NCBI GenBank assembly: GCA_963715055.1
Contig: CAVQRB010000001.1
Location: forward strand, 186,001 to 250,000
DNA length: 64,000 nucleotides
Direction of reading: 5' to 3'
Source: CAVQRB01 sp963715055
GTDB lineage: Bacteria; Pseudomonadota; Alphaproteobacteria; Rhodobacterales; Rhodobacteraceae
Shown here: in pieces, positions 33,148-40,667 of the stretch
Layout of the letters: each line of letters starts with the position of its first letter
How positions within the stretch are numbered: position 1 is the stretch's first letter
The notes under the pieces: generated by a model
Database searches by the model: none
What the model was told of the DNA's origin: nothing
The model's input: the letters and a program-made list of their open reading frames with translations, nothing else
Made by a program: the position numbers and the translations under genes

Positions 33148-34037
33148 TGGAACGGATCGCATTGTCAGACGGGCTGAGCTTCAGCCGGATTGTCTATGGC
33201 ATGTGGCGGATCGCCGACGATGAGGATACCTCGCCCTCGCATGTACGGGCCAAGATCGATGCCTGCCTCGAGCAGGGCATCACCACGATCGACCAGGCCG
33301 ACATCTACGGCGGCTATACCGCCGAAGCGGTTCTGGGTGCGTGCCTGCGGGAAAGCCCTGGCCTGCGCGACCGGCTCGAGATCGTCACGAAATGCGATAT
33401 CGTGGCTCCGATCGGCAAATACGCCGACCGGCGGGTGAAATACTATGACACCTCTGCGGCGCATCTGTCGGCTTCGGTGGAGGCCTCGCTGACGCAGATG
33501 GGGATCGAGCGGATCGATCTCTTGCTGATCCACCGCCCCGATCCGATGATGGATGCCGATGAGACCGGCGCGGCCCTCGACGCGCTGGTCGCCAGCGGCA
33601 AGATCCGGGCGGCGGGCGTGTCGAATTTTCGCCCCTGGGACTGGGCGTTGCTGCAATCCGCGATGGACACGCCGCTCGTCACCAACCAGATCGAGTTGAG
33701 CCTGGGCGCGCTCGAGGCCTATACCAACGGCGATCTGGCACATCTGCAACAACACCATATCGCGCCGATGGCCTGGTCGCCGCTTGGCGGTGGTACGCTG
33801 ATGACGGAGGCCAATGGCTTGACGCGCATGATGGATGCGATGGCCAAGGCGCAAGGCGTTGACCGGGCCGCCATCGCGGTGGCATGGCTGCTGGCCCATC
33901 CGGCCAAGATTCTGCCCGTGATGGGGACCAACAGGCTGTCGCGGATCGCGACGTTCAGCGATGCGGTCAAGGTCGAGATGGACCGCCAGACCTGGTTCGA
34001 GCTTTATCAGGCGGCCAGCGGGCAGGAGGTGCCATGA
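33147..34037 (+). CDS. Aldo-keto reductase, SmoB-like
   Basis: 296 residues; start and preceding stop overlap (TGATG). The TIM-barrel aldo-keto reductase motifs are GITTIDQADIYGGYTAEAVLG (catalytic Asp and Tyr), IVTKCDI (catalytic Lys), DLLLIHRPDP (catalytic His) and GVSNFRPWDWALLQ, with a C-terminal NADPH region (LPVMGTNRLSRI). In the sulfo-SMO pathway SmoB reduces 6-oxo-glucose, made when SmoC desulfonates sulfoquinovose, to glucose with NADPH. The gene lies between the monooxygenase and flavin reductase genes, which fits. A broader YdhF-like reductase role is the alternative. Confidence 0.87.
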   Translation: MERIALSDGLSFSRIVYGMWRIADDEDTSPSHVRAKIDACLEQGITTIDQADIYGGYTAEAVLGACLRESPGLRDRLEIVTKCDIVAPIGKYADRRVKYYDTSAAHLSASVEASLTQMGIERIDLLLIHRPDPMMDADETGAALDALVASGKIRAAGVSNFRPWDWALLQSAMDTPLVTNQIELSLGALEAYTNGDLAHLQQHHIAPMAWSPLGGGTLMTEANGLTRMMDAMAKAQGVDRAAIAVAWLLAHPAKILPVMGTNRLSRIATFSDAVKVEMDRQTWFELYQAASGQEVP

Positions 34038-34561
34038 TGGCTGACGGGGCCATGCCAATACCGCGTCTCAGTCTCTTCGCGCCCGGGCCGGACACGCAGC
34101 GGCAGTTCCGCGATGCCCTGGGTCAGTTCGGCACAGGCGTCACGGTCGTGACCACAATGACCGCCACGGGCCCGATCGGAATGACCGCCAATTCCTTTTC
34201 CAGCGTGTCGATGGACCCGCCGCTCGTGCTCTGGTGTCCGGCCAGATCGTCGAACCGCTATAGGTATTTCGCCGAAAGCAGGCACTATGCGATCCACGTG
34301 CTGGGCGTCGAGCAAGAAGAGCTTGCCCTGGCTTTCGCCAGATCGGGCCATGCCTTCGACGGGCTCGAGATGCAGATCAGTGCCACCGGCGTGCCCTTGC
34401 TCGACGCCTGTACCGCCCGCTTCGAATGCGAGGCTCACGCGCTTCACGATGCGGGGGATCATGCCATCGCCGTGGGTCGGGTGACGCGGGCGGCGGTCCG
34501 CACAGGCAAGGCTCTGGTTTTCTGCCAGGGAGACTTCGGGACGTTTGACAAGGGCGCCTGA
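34034..34561 (+). CDS. Flavin reductase, SmoA-like
   Basis: 175 residues; the ATG overlaps the stop of the aldo-keto reductase gene and has AGGAGGT upstream (an adjacent second ATG is possible). The flavin-reductase-like split-barrel shows FRDALGQFGTGVTVVTTMTATGPIGMTANSFSSVSMDPPLVLWC, the FMN-binding core, then LGVEQEELALAFARSG and a C-terminal VVRTGKALVF-like strand (AVRTGKALVFCQGDFG). It should supply FMNH2, using NAD(P)H, to the monooxygenase of the same operon. This two-component arrangement is the rule for SsuE/SsuD-type and SmoA/SmoC systems. A 76-base gap with a strong GGGAGGAGG site follows before the TRAP genes. Confidence 0.9.
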   Translation: MMADGAMPIPRLSLFAPGPDTQRQFRDALGQFGTGVTVVTTMTATGPIGMTANSFSSVSMDPPLVLWCPARSSNRYRYFAESRHYAIHVLGVEQEELALAFARSGHAFDGLEMQISATGVPLLDACTARFECEAHALHDAGDHAIAVGRVTRAAVRTGKALVFCQGDFGTFDKGA

Positions 34562-34637
34562 ACGCGCCCCAATGCTGCAGGCGGCACACGCTCAATAGGA
34601 CCCGGAAAAATATCCGGGCGACAGGGAGGAGGCACCG

Positions 34638-35228
34638 ATGGGTGCACTGTTGGCGGTCCTCGCACCGCTGAGGCTCTTCAACGAGTCAGCGCTCGCCTTT
34701 GGGAGGTTCGTTGGCATTGTTGCCGTGGGCCTGATGGTGGTGGCGATCCTCGTGCAGGTCTTCTTTCGCTATGTGCTCAATGACGCGCTGGCCTGGCCCG
34801 ATGAAGCCGCGCGTTTCTGCATGCTCTGGATGACCGGGCTGATGGCGCCCACGGCCTTTCGCCGGGGCGGCTTCGTGGCCATCGATATGCTGGTGCAGCT
34901 CTTGCCGCGAGGGCTCGGAGCGCTGCTGTCTTTCGCGCTGCTGTTCGTGAGCCTGCTGGTGCTCGTCGTTGCGGTGCAGATCGGCTGGTCGGAGGTCACA
35001 GGCTTTTCAGGCAAATTCGCCACCGCCTCGCTCTATGTGCCGACCAGCTGGAGTTTCGAGAGCTGGTTCCGGGTGCCGCGCAGCTGGATGATGGCTTCAT
35101 TGCTGGTGGGTCTCGTCTTGCTCATCTCGGTCAATCTCGAGCTTATTCTGCGCGCGGTGGTGAGGATGCTGGGCGGCGAGGACAGGCTGCCCGCCATCGC
35201 GCTCGAAGAGCAGTTGGGAACCGAGTGA
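34638..35228 (+). CDS. TRAP transporter small permease (DctQ)
   Basis: 196 residues, four membrane helices (about 22-45, 60-80, 93-118 and 153-175). The DctQ signature is clear: LVQVFFRYVLNDALAWPDEAARFCMLWMTGLMAPTAFRRGG. A GGGAGGAGG ribosome site precedes the ATG. The next gene starts within its stop (TGATG), the usual coupling of DctQ and DctM. DctQ pairs with the large subunit to import ligand delivered by the DctP receptor encoded third. The place after the SmoC-B-A-like genes suggests the ligand is sulfoquinovose or a sulfoquinovosyl glycoside, by inference. Confidence 0.93.
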   Translation: MGALLAVLAPLRLFNESALAFGRFVGIVAVGLMVVAILVQVFFRYVLNDALAWPDEAARFCMLWMTGLMAPTAFRRGGFVAIDMLVQLLPRGLGALLSFALLFVSLLVLVVAVQIGWSEVTGFSGKFATASLYVPTSWSFESWFRVPRSWMMASLLVGLVLLISVNLELILRAVVRMLGGEDRLPAIALEEQLGTE

Positions 35229-36517
35229 TGCTGGTCTGGTTCCTGCCGCTCTTTTTGTTCTTCCTGATGATCGGCCTGCCGGTGTTCTTCGGTCTGCTGG
35301 CGGCTCCTGGCCTGCTCCTGTGGCTGAACGGGCAGGAGAAGGACATCACGCTGCTATACCGCAACGTCTACAACGGCATGGACAGCTTCCCGCTGATGGC
35401 CATCCCCTTCTTCATGCTCGCGGGCGAGTTGATGAACCGCGGCGGCATCACCATGCGGCTGGTGGAATTCGCACAAGCCATGATGGGCCATTTCCGCGGC
35501 GGGCTCGCCCATGTGAACATCCTCTCCTCGATGCTCTTTGCCGGGCTCTCGGGCTCGGCGGTGGCGGATACTTCCGCGCTCGGGTCGATGCTGATCCCGG
35601 CGATGCAGAAACAGGGCTATAGCCGCCGCTTCGCCGCCGCGATCACCGCGGCGAGTTCCGTCATCGGGCCGATCATTCCGCCGTCGGGCATCATGATCAT
35701 TTACGCCTATGTCATGGGCGAAAGCGTGGCGGCACTTTTTCTGGCGGGCATCGTGCCGGGGATTCTGGTGGGCGTGGGGCTGATGATCATGGTCAAGTTC
35801 ATGGCCGATAAATACGATTTTCCCGTGGCAACCGAGAAATACAGTTGGGGCGAGCGCGGGCAGGCGAGCCTGAAGGCCTTCTTTCCGCTTTTGACCCCGG
35901 TGATCATTCTGGGCGGTATTCTGGCAGGTGTCTTCACGCCGACCGAAGCCGCTGCCGTGGCCGTTGCCTATGCGCTGGTGATCGGGCTTTTCGTGATGCG
36001 CACGCTCAAGCTCTCGGACCTGCCGGACGTGATGGGCCGGGCAGGGATCACCTCTGCTGTGGTGCTGCTGCTGGTGGGCGCGGCCATGGCCTTCAAGACC
36101 GTGGTCAGCCTCAGCCACGCGCCCGAAGCCATGGCGGAGTTCGTGCTGGGTCTGACCCGCGACCCGCTGATCCTGCTGTTCCTGATCAACCTGCTCCTGT
36201 TCGTCGTCGGCATGTTTCTGGACGCAGGTCCTGCGATCATCATCCTCGGTCCGATCCTTGGCCCGATCTTCGTGAGCCTCGGCGTCGATCCGATCCATTT
36301 CGCCATCATCATGAGCGTCAATCTCACCGTGGGACTGGCCACACCGCCCATGGGTCTCGTGCTCTTCGTGGCCTCCTCGGTCTCGGGCGAGCGGGTTGAG
36401 GCGATTTCCAAGGCCATTCTGCCGTTTCTTGCCGTGGAAGTGGTGGTGATTTTCCTCATCACCTACATTCCGGCGATTTCCATGACGATCCCGCGTCTGA
36501 CGGGCTTTGCAAACTAG
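35228..36517 (+). CDS. TRAP transporter large permease (DctM)
   Basis: 429 residues from ATG 35228, overlapping the dctQ stop; a GTG one codon earlier is possible. About twelve membrane helices. Family motifs are IPFFMLAGELMNRGG, GLSGSAVADTSALGSMLIPAM, AAITAASSVIGPIIPPSGIMIIYAY, GVFTPTEAAAVAVAYALVIG and VNLTVGLATPPMGLVLFVASSVSG. DctM forms the elevator-type ion-coupled channel of TRAP systems. It is the third type of component here with DctQ upstream and DctP 30 bases downstream. Known Smo clusters use ABC importers, so a TRAP importer would be a variant. Confidence 0.95.
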   Translation: MLVWFLPLFLFFLMIGLPVFFGLLAAPGLLLWLNGQEKDITLLYRNVYNGMDSFPLMAIPFFMLAGELMNRGGITMRLVEFAQAMMGHFRGGLAHVNILSSMLFAGLSGSAVADTSALGSMLIPAMQKQGYSRRFAAAITAASSVIGPIIPPSGIMIIYAYVMGESVAALFLAGIVPGILVGVGLMIMVKFMADKYDFPVATEKYSWGERGQASLKAFFPLLTPVIILGGILAGVFTPTEAAAVAVAYALVIGLFVMRTLKLSDLPDVMGRAGITSAVVLLLVGAAMAFKTVVSLSHAPEAMAEFVLGLTRDPLILLFLINLLLFVVGMFLDAGPAIIILGPILGPIFVSLGVDPIHFAIIMSVNLTVGLATPPMGLVLFVASSVSGERVEAISKAILPFLAVEVVVIFLITYIPAISMTIPRLTGFAN

Positions 36518-36547
36518 ACCAACAGTAAATCCAATGGGAGGATACCA

Positions 36548-37606
36548 ATGCTGAACCAAACCCTGAAATCGCTGACACTGGCGGCGCTGCTCGCCGGTTC
36601 CGCCATCGCGGCCTCTGCGCAGGAGTACACGATCCGCGCCACCGCGAATTCCAATGAACAGGACGAGGATTACGACGGGCTCGTGGTCTTCAAGAACTAC
36701 GTCGAGGCCGCCTCCAACGGCGCCATCGCGGTGGAGCTTTTCATCGGCACGCAGCTGTGCGGCAACGGCGCGGAGTGCCTGCAGGGCGTGGCCGATGGTA
36801 CCATCGACGTCTTCATCTCCACCTCCGGTGGCGCCGCAGGGATCTTCCCCTACGTGCAGGTGCTCGATCTGCCCTATCTGATGTCGGATGACCGCATCGC
36901 CGAACATGTGCTCTCGGGCGATTTCACCCGCAAGTTGCGCGACATGGCACTCGAGGACAGCGGCGGCGCGATCCGGCTGATGACCATCGGCAATACCGGC
37001 GGCTGGCGCAACTTCGCCAATACGCAGCGCCGTGTGGTCAACCCCGAGGACCTCGCGGGTCTGAAAATGCGCACCGTGGTCGCGGATCTGCCGCAGGAAC
37101 TGACCCGCACGCTTGGTGCCTCGCCGACGCCGATCCCGTGGCCAGAGCTTTTCACCTCGCTGCAGACGGGCGTTGTCGAAGGAACTGCCAACGGGATCAC
37201 CGATATCATGTCGATGAAGTTCCCGGATGCAGGGTTGAAGTATCTGACGCTGGATGGCCACGCCTACATGGGGGCATTCTGGTGGATGTCGAACGAGAAG
37301 TTCATGGCGATGCCCGAAGACATGCGCCGGATCGTTGTGGATGGCTTCTCCGCTTTGCAACAGGCGACTTTCGCCTCGCCAAAGCGCAAATCCATCGAGG
37401 CCTATCAGCAGTTTCTGGCGGAAGGTGGCGATCTCTACGTGCCTTCTCCGGAGCAGAAAGCGGCGTTCAAGGAAGCTGCGGCACCGGTCTATGACTGGTT
37501 CACGACCAACGTCGGGCGCGGCGAAGAGGCTCTGACGGCCTTCACCGCGGCCGTCGAGGCCGCACAGGCCGAGGTCGACGCGGCGCGTGCCGCAGACATA
37601 AACTGA
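36548..37606 (+). CDS. TRAP transporter solute-binding protein (DctP)
   Basis: 352 residues with a signal peptide cleaved after ASA (SAIAASAQEY, about residue 24), then the DctP fold: VVFKNYVEAASNGAIAVELF, GVADGTIDVFISTSGGAAGIFPYVQVLDLPYLMSD, VVNPEDLAGLKMRTVVADLP, and PWPELFTSLQTGVVEGTANGITDI. The conserved Arg that binds a ligand carboxylate in classic DctP proteins (segment LKMRTV) is present, consistent with an anionic ligand; a sulfonate would also be anionic. GGGAGG precedes the ATG. A GC-rich hairpin follows the stop and probably ends the operon. Confidence 0.93.
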   Translation: MLNQTLKSLTLAALLAGSAIAASAQEYTIRATANSNEQDEDYDGLVVFKNYVEAASNGAIAVELFIGTQLCGNGAECLQGVADGTIDVFISTSGGAAGIFPYVQVLDLPYLMSDDRIAEHVLSGDFTRKLRDMALEDSGGAIRLMTIGNTGGWRNFANTQRRVVNPEDLAGLKMRTVVADLPQELTRTLGASPTPIPWPELFTSLQTGVVEGTANGITDIMSMKFPDAGLKYLTLDGHAYMGAFWWMSNEKFMAMPEDMRRIVVDGFSALQQATFASPKRKSIEAYQQFLAEGGDLYVPSPEQKAAFKEAAAPVYDWFTTNVGRGEEALTAFTAAVEAAQAEVDAARAADIN

Positions 37607-37615
37607 TCCTGTGAC

Positions 37616-37645
37616 GGGGCGCGCGCCTCTCGCGGTGCGCGCCCC
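37616..37645 (+). terminator. GC-rich hairpin after TRAP operon
   Basis: Arms GGGGCGCGC (37616-37624) and GCGCGCCCC (37637-37645) pair fully, and the stem extends by a G-T and two C-G pairs to a six-base loop. It starts nine bases after the dctP stop. No U-run follows, so it would act as a weak or Rho-assisted terminator or protect the 3' end. Confidence 0.55.
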
Positions 37646-37687
37646 GGTTCACTCCGCTCTCTGCAAGACGTCGATACATCCTTCGCC

Positions 37688-38092
37688 ATGACACCGGTTC
37701 TTCGACCTGCCACAGCCTACGCGCTGCTGACCTTCGCGGTCGGTTTCGTTCTGGGCACGATCCGGGTGCTCTGGCTCGCGCCGGGGATCGGCGACAGCGG
37801 CGCGGTCCTGCTTGAACTGCCGCTGATGCTCGCGGCGAGCTACCTTGTCGCCCGCTGGGCCGTGGCGCGCTGGCAGGTGCCACCTCTTGCAGGCAAGAGG
37901 CTTGCCATGGGCAGTATTGCTTTCGCGGTGCTGATGCTCTGCGAACTGCTGGTTTCAATGGCCCTTTTCGGCAACAGCCTCTCCGCGCATCTGGTGCGAT
38001 ACCTGAGGCCCACGGCCTGGCCCGGCCTTGTCGCGCAGCTCATCTTTGCCGCGATGCCGTTCATTCTGTTGCTCCGCCACCCGCGCGCCTAG
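37688..38092 (+). CDS. Small four-helix membrane protein, uncharacterised
   Basis: 134 residues, almost entirely membrane: helices at about 8-30, 38-60, 72-95 and 108-128 (AYALLTFAVGFVLGTIRVLWLA, LLELPLMLAASYLVARWAVA, MGSIAFAVLMLCELLVSMALFG, LVAQLIFAAMPFILLL). The pattern is known from conserved alphaproteobacterial hypotheticals with no assigned function. It is separated from the TRAP operon by the hairpin. Its stop TAG overlaps the stop TAG of the convergent beta-glucosidase in the palindrome CTAG. No ribosome site stands out. Confidence 0.7.
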   Translation: MTPVLRPATAYALLTFAVGFVLGTIRVLWLAPGIGDSGAVLLELPLMLAASYLVARWAVARWQVPPLAGKRLAMGSIAFAVLMLCELLVSMALFGNSLSAHLVRYLRPTAWPGLVAQLIFAAMPFILLLRHPRA

Positions 38093-39411
38093 GATGCCAG
38101 CGCTGCCGCCAGCGCGTGGTAGGAAGCCTTGGGGGTCCTTTTCAGCGTCTCGAAATCCACATGGATCAGGCCGAAGCGTTTCTCATAGCCGAGCGCCCAT
38201 TCGTAATTGTCCATCAGCGACCAGAAGGTATAGCCCTTGAGCGGCGCGCCTGCGGCCATGGCGCGCTGCGCCGCCGCCACATGGGCGTTGAGGTAGTCGA
38301 TGCGCGCCTGATCCGGTTGGTCGGCTCGGTCAGCGTTGGCCATGCCGGATTCGGTGACATAAAGCGGCAGGCCCTTGGTGTATTCGGTGTCCACCCACTT
38401 CAGGAAGTATTCGAGGCCTTCGGGGTAGATCTCCCAGCCCATCTGCGTCTTGGGCAGGGGGCCGGGGACTTCGCCATGACCGGGCCAAGCGCCCTTAACG
38501 GGCGCGATGCGCTTGCAGGTGTAGTAGTTCAGCCCGCACCAGTCGAGCGGTTGCCCGATCAGATCAAAGTCGTCTTGCCATCCTTTCGGCATGTGCGGCG
38601 CAAGCCCTTCCATCACCTCTGGCGGATAGGCGCCCTTGAAGAGCCCGCCCAGAAAGAAACGGTTGTAGATCCCGTCATAAAGTCGCGCTGCCGCTGCCGC
38701 TTCGGCGGTGTCATCGGCCGGATGAACGTATTCGAAGTTGCACACCGCCCCGAGGTTCTTCACTCCCAGAGCCCGCATCGCCTGAACAGCCCGGCCGTGG
38801 CCGGTCAGGACGTGATGCATGGCATGGGCCGCCGCCCGGATGTCGCGCAGCCCCGGGGCGTGATGGCCCATGAAATGCGACAGCCAGGCCACGCACCAGG
38901 GCTCATTGATGGGGGCCGCGCTGTACACCCGGTCGCCGATGCGGCGCATGATCACGGTGGCGAAATCGGCCAGCCAATGAGAGATGTCCGGGTTGCGCCA
39001 CCCGCCCAGATCGGCGAGTGCCGCCGGCAACTCCCAGTGATAGAGCGTCGCCATCGGGTTGATCCCGCGCTTGAGCAACCCGTCGACCAACCGGTCGTAG
39101 AAATCCAGACCTTCTGCATTTGGGGTGCCGCGCCCCTCCGGCAGCACCCGCGCCCAGCTTGTGGAGAAACGGTAGGCGTCGAGGCCGAGCCCCTGCATCA
39201 GGTCGAGGTCTTCGTCCATCCGGTGATAATGATCACAGGCAATGGCCCCGTTCTCGGCGCGCACGACATTGCCCGGGGTGGCTGCGAATGTGTCCCAATG
39301 GGTCGGGCCTGCGCCCCCGTGGCCGTGCCCTTCTATCTGGTAGCTCGAGGTGGCGGCGGCGAACTGGAAACCTTTAGGAAACTCCGATCGCTTGAATGTC
39401 ATTGTGGTCAT
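38089..39411 (-). CDS. GH1 beta-glucosidase
   Basis: 440 residues from ATG 39411, which overlaps the upstream lacI stop (ATGA); an in-frame ATG at 39456 lies inside lacI. Glycoside hydrolase family 1 hallmarks: FPKGFQFAAATSSYQIEG at the N-terminus, acid/base Glu170 in APINEPW, nucleophile Glu354 in YVTESGMA (the usual TENG reads TESG here), GLNYYT, and YTFWSLMDNYEWALGYEKRFGLIHVDF. It hydrolyses beta-glucosides or related disaccharides and lacks a signal peptide, so it is cytoplasmic. It is co-transcribed with the LacI regulator and diverges from the alpha-glucoside aglEFGAK genes. Confidence 0.94.
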   Translation of the reverse strand: MTTMTFKRSEFPKGFQFAAATSSYQIEGHGHGGAGPTHWDTFAATPGNVVRAENGAIACDHYHRMDEDLDLMQGLGLDAYRFSTSWARVLPEGRGTPNAEGLDFYDRLVDGLLKRGINPMATLYHWELPAALADLGGWRNPDISHWLADFATVIMRRIGDRVYSAAPINEPWCVAWLSHFMGHHAPGLRDIRAAAHAMHHVLTGHGRAVQAMRALGVKNLGAVCNFEYVHPADDTAEAAAAARLYDGIYNRFFLGGLFKGAYPPEVMEGLAPHMPKGWQDDFDLIGQPLDWCGLNYYTCKRIAPVKGAWPGHGEVPGPLPKTQMGWEIYPEGLEYFLKWVDTEYTKGLPLYVTESGMANADRADQPDQARIDYLNAHVAAAQRAMAAGAPLKGYTFWSLMDNYEWALGYEKRFGLIHVDFETLKRTPKASYHALAAALAS

Positions 39412-40430
39412 GGGCAAGGTCCTGTTGACGGGCCGATCACCAGTTCGGCTTCCCACAATTCGTTGCCAGGAGGCTTTGTGGGGTCCTTGATCCGTTCGAT
39501 CAGCAGTTCTGCGCAGCGTTTTCCGGCATCGCGAACCGAGGATCGAACGGCCGTGAAGACCGGGCGCTCATCCCCGTTCGGCAGATAGGAAATCGCATCG
39601 TCGAAGCAGACGAGGGATACATCGCGCCCCATCCGCATCCCCCGCTCCTCGATCGCGCGGCGGATGCCAAGGGCAGGCACGATGGAGGAGGTGACGAAAG
39701 CCGTGGGCGGCGTCTCGCGGTTCAGCATGGCTCTTGCGCAGCCGTAGCCATGCGGCTCGCTCATCTCGCCGGAAGCCATGAATGCCGGATCGGGTGTCAG
39801 TCCTGCTGCCTCAAGCGCCGCAAGGAACCCGGCGCGGCGGCGCAGGGCGAAATCCATCTTTTCCTGCCCGTTGATCAGCGCGATCCGCCGATGACCGAGG
39901 CCGATCAGGTGTTTCGTGGCCATCTCGAGCGCACGCTTGTTGTTCACATCCATCCAGGCGTAGGGGGTCGTGATCTCGGAGGCGCGCCCATGCACCAGAA
40001 AGGGAATGTCGAGCGCCGTGAGGAAAGCGATGCGCGGATCGTTGCGGGTCGGCGAATGAACGATGATGCCGTCCACGGCCCCTTTTTCGGCCACCCCGCG
40101 GTAGGCGGTCAGTTCCTCCTCGTCGCGCACCAGCGAGAGCGTCATGCTGTAGCCGTGATTGGCGTAGACCTCGCCCGCACCGGCGATGAAATCGGCGAAG
40201 ACCACGTTCACCATTTCGTTCTGGTTGGAGAAGGGAATGATGTGCCCGATCGACATCGAGCGGCCCTTGGCCAGTTTCTGCGCCCGCACGTTGGGCCGGT
40301 AGTTGAATCGCTCCGCGGCCTCGGTCACGCGGCGGCGGGTGGTCTCGTTGACCTCGGGATAACCGTTGAGCGCGCGGCTGACGGTGGTCTGGGACAGGTT
40401 CAGGTGTTCGGAAAGTTCACGCAAATTCAT
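39408..40430 (-). CDS. aglR: LacI/GalR-family regulator of the agl locus (AglR-like)
   Basis: 340 residues. The N-terminal HTH and hinge are complete: NLRELSEHLNLSQTTVSRALNGYPEVNETTRRRVTEAAERFNYRPNVRAQKLAKG. A periplasmic-binding-protein-like sensor domain follows (about 62-335; IDGIIVHSPTRNDPRIAFL, GHRRIALINGQ, RMGRDVSLVCFDDAISY). It is divergent from aglE across 237 bases that contain a LacI-type palindrome, and its stop overlaps the beta-glucosidase start. In Sinorhizobium meliloti a LacI regulator, AglR, is linked to the alpha-glucoside genes; the symbol is given by that synteny. It probably represses agl and perhaps its own operon without glucosides. Confidence 0.85.
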   Translation of the reverse strand: MNLRELSEHLNLSQTTVSRALNGYPEVNETTRRRVTEAAERFNYRPNVRAQKLAKGRSMSIGHIIPFSNQNEMVNVVFADFIAGAGEVYANHGYSMTLSLVRDEEELTAYRGVAEKGAVDGIIVHSPTRNDPRIAFLTALDIPFLVHGRASEITTPYAWMDVNNKRALEMATKHLIGLGHRRIALINGQEKMDFALRRRAGFLAALEAAGLTPDPAFMASGEMSEPHGYGCARAMLNRETPPTAFVTSSIVPALGIRRAIEERGMRMGRDVSLVCFDDAISYLPNGDERPVFTAVRSSVRDAGKRCAELLIERIKDPTKPPGNELWEAELVIGPSTGPCP

Positions 40431-40590
40431 CTGTGGCGGCCTGTTTTTCGAACTCTGTCCTGGGCATCGCGATACCCTGTTTCATGACTCGGAGCAGCGC
40501 AAAATCCGATGCGGCGTACCGCGGATCGATTCGCCGATCCGGGCACGGCCCGCCGTTGACAGAATCTAGCGAATAGGTCAGGTTTTGGCA

Positions 40591-40608
40591 ATCCAAAGCG
40601 CTTTGAAT
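40591..40608. promoter_or_regulatory. LacI-type operator upstream of aglE
   Basis: The sequence ATCCAAAGCGCTTTGAAT contains a perfect 12-base palindrome (40594-40605) with a central CG, and matches on the outer two pairs, with a single mismatched pair between. The AA-GCGCTT core with central CG is typical of LacI/GalR operators. A possible -35 TTGGCA (40585-40590) abuts it, so binding would block aglE transcription. The aglE start is 60 bases away. Confidence 0.7.
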
Positions 40609-40667
40609 GATTCTTTGGGCGGAATATGAACAGCCGGCGCTTCGACTGCGCCGCACGGGAGGATGAC

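Noticed and set aside
35354..37360. 668-residue minus-strand open frame
   Set aside because: Lies antisense to dctM and dctP, is very rich in His, Arg, Asp and Gly with no domain, and arises from GC-biased codons of the opposite strand.
38116..39588. 490-residue plus-strand open frame
   Set aside because: Antisense to the GH1 gene, whose catalytic motifs are intact.
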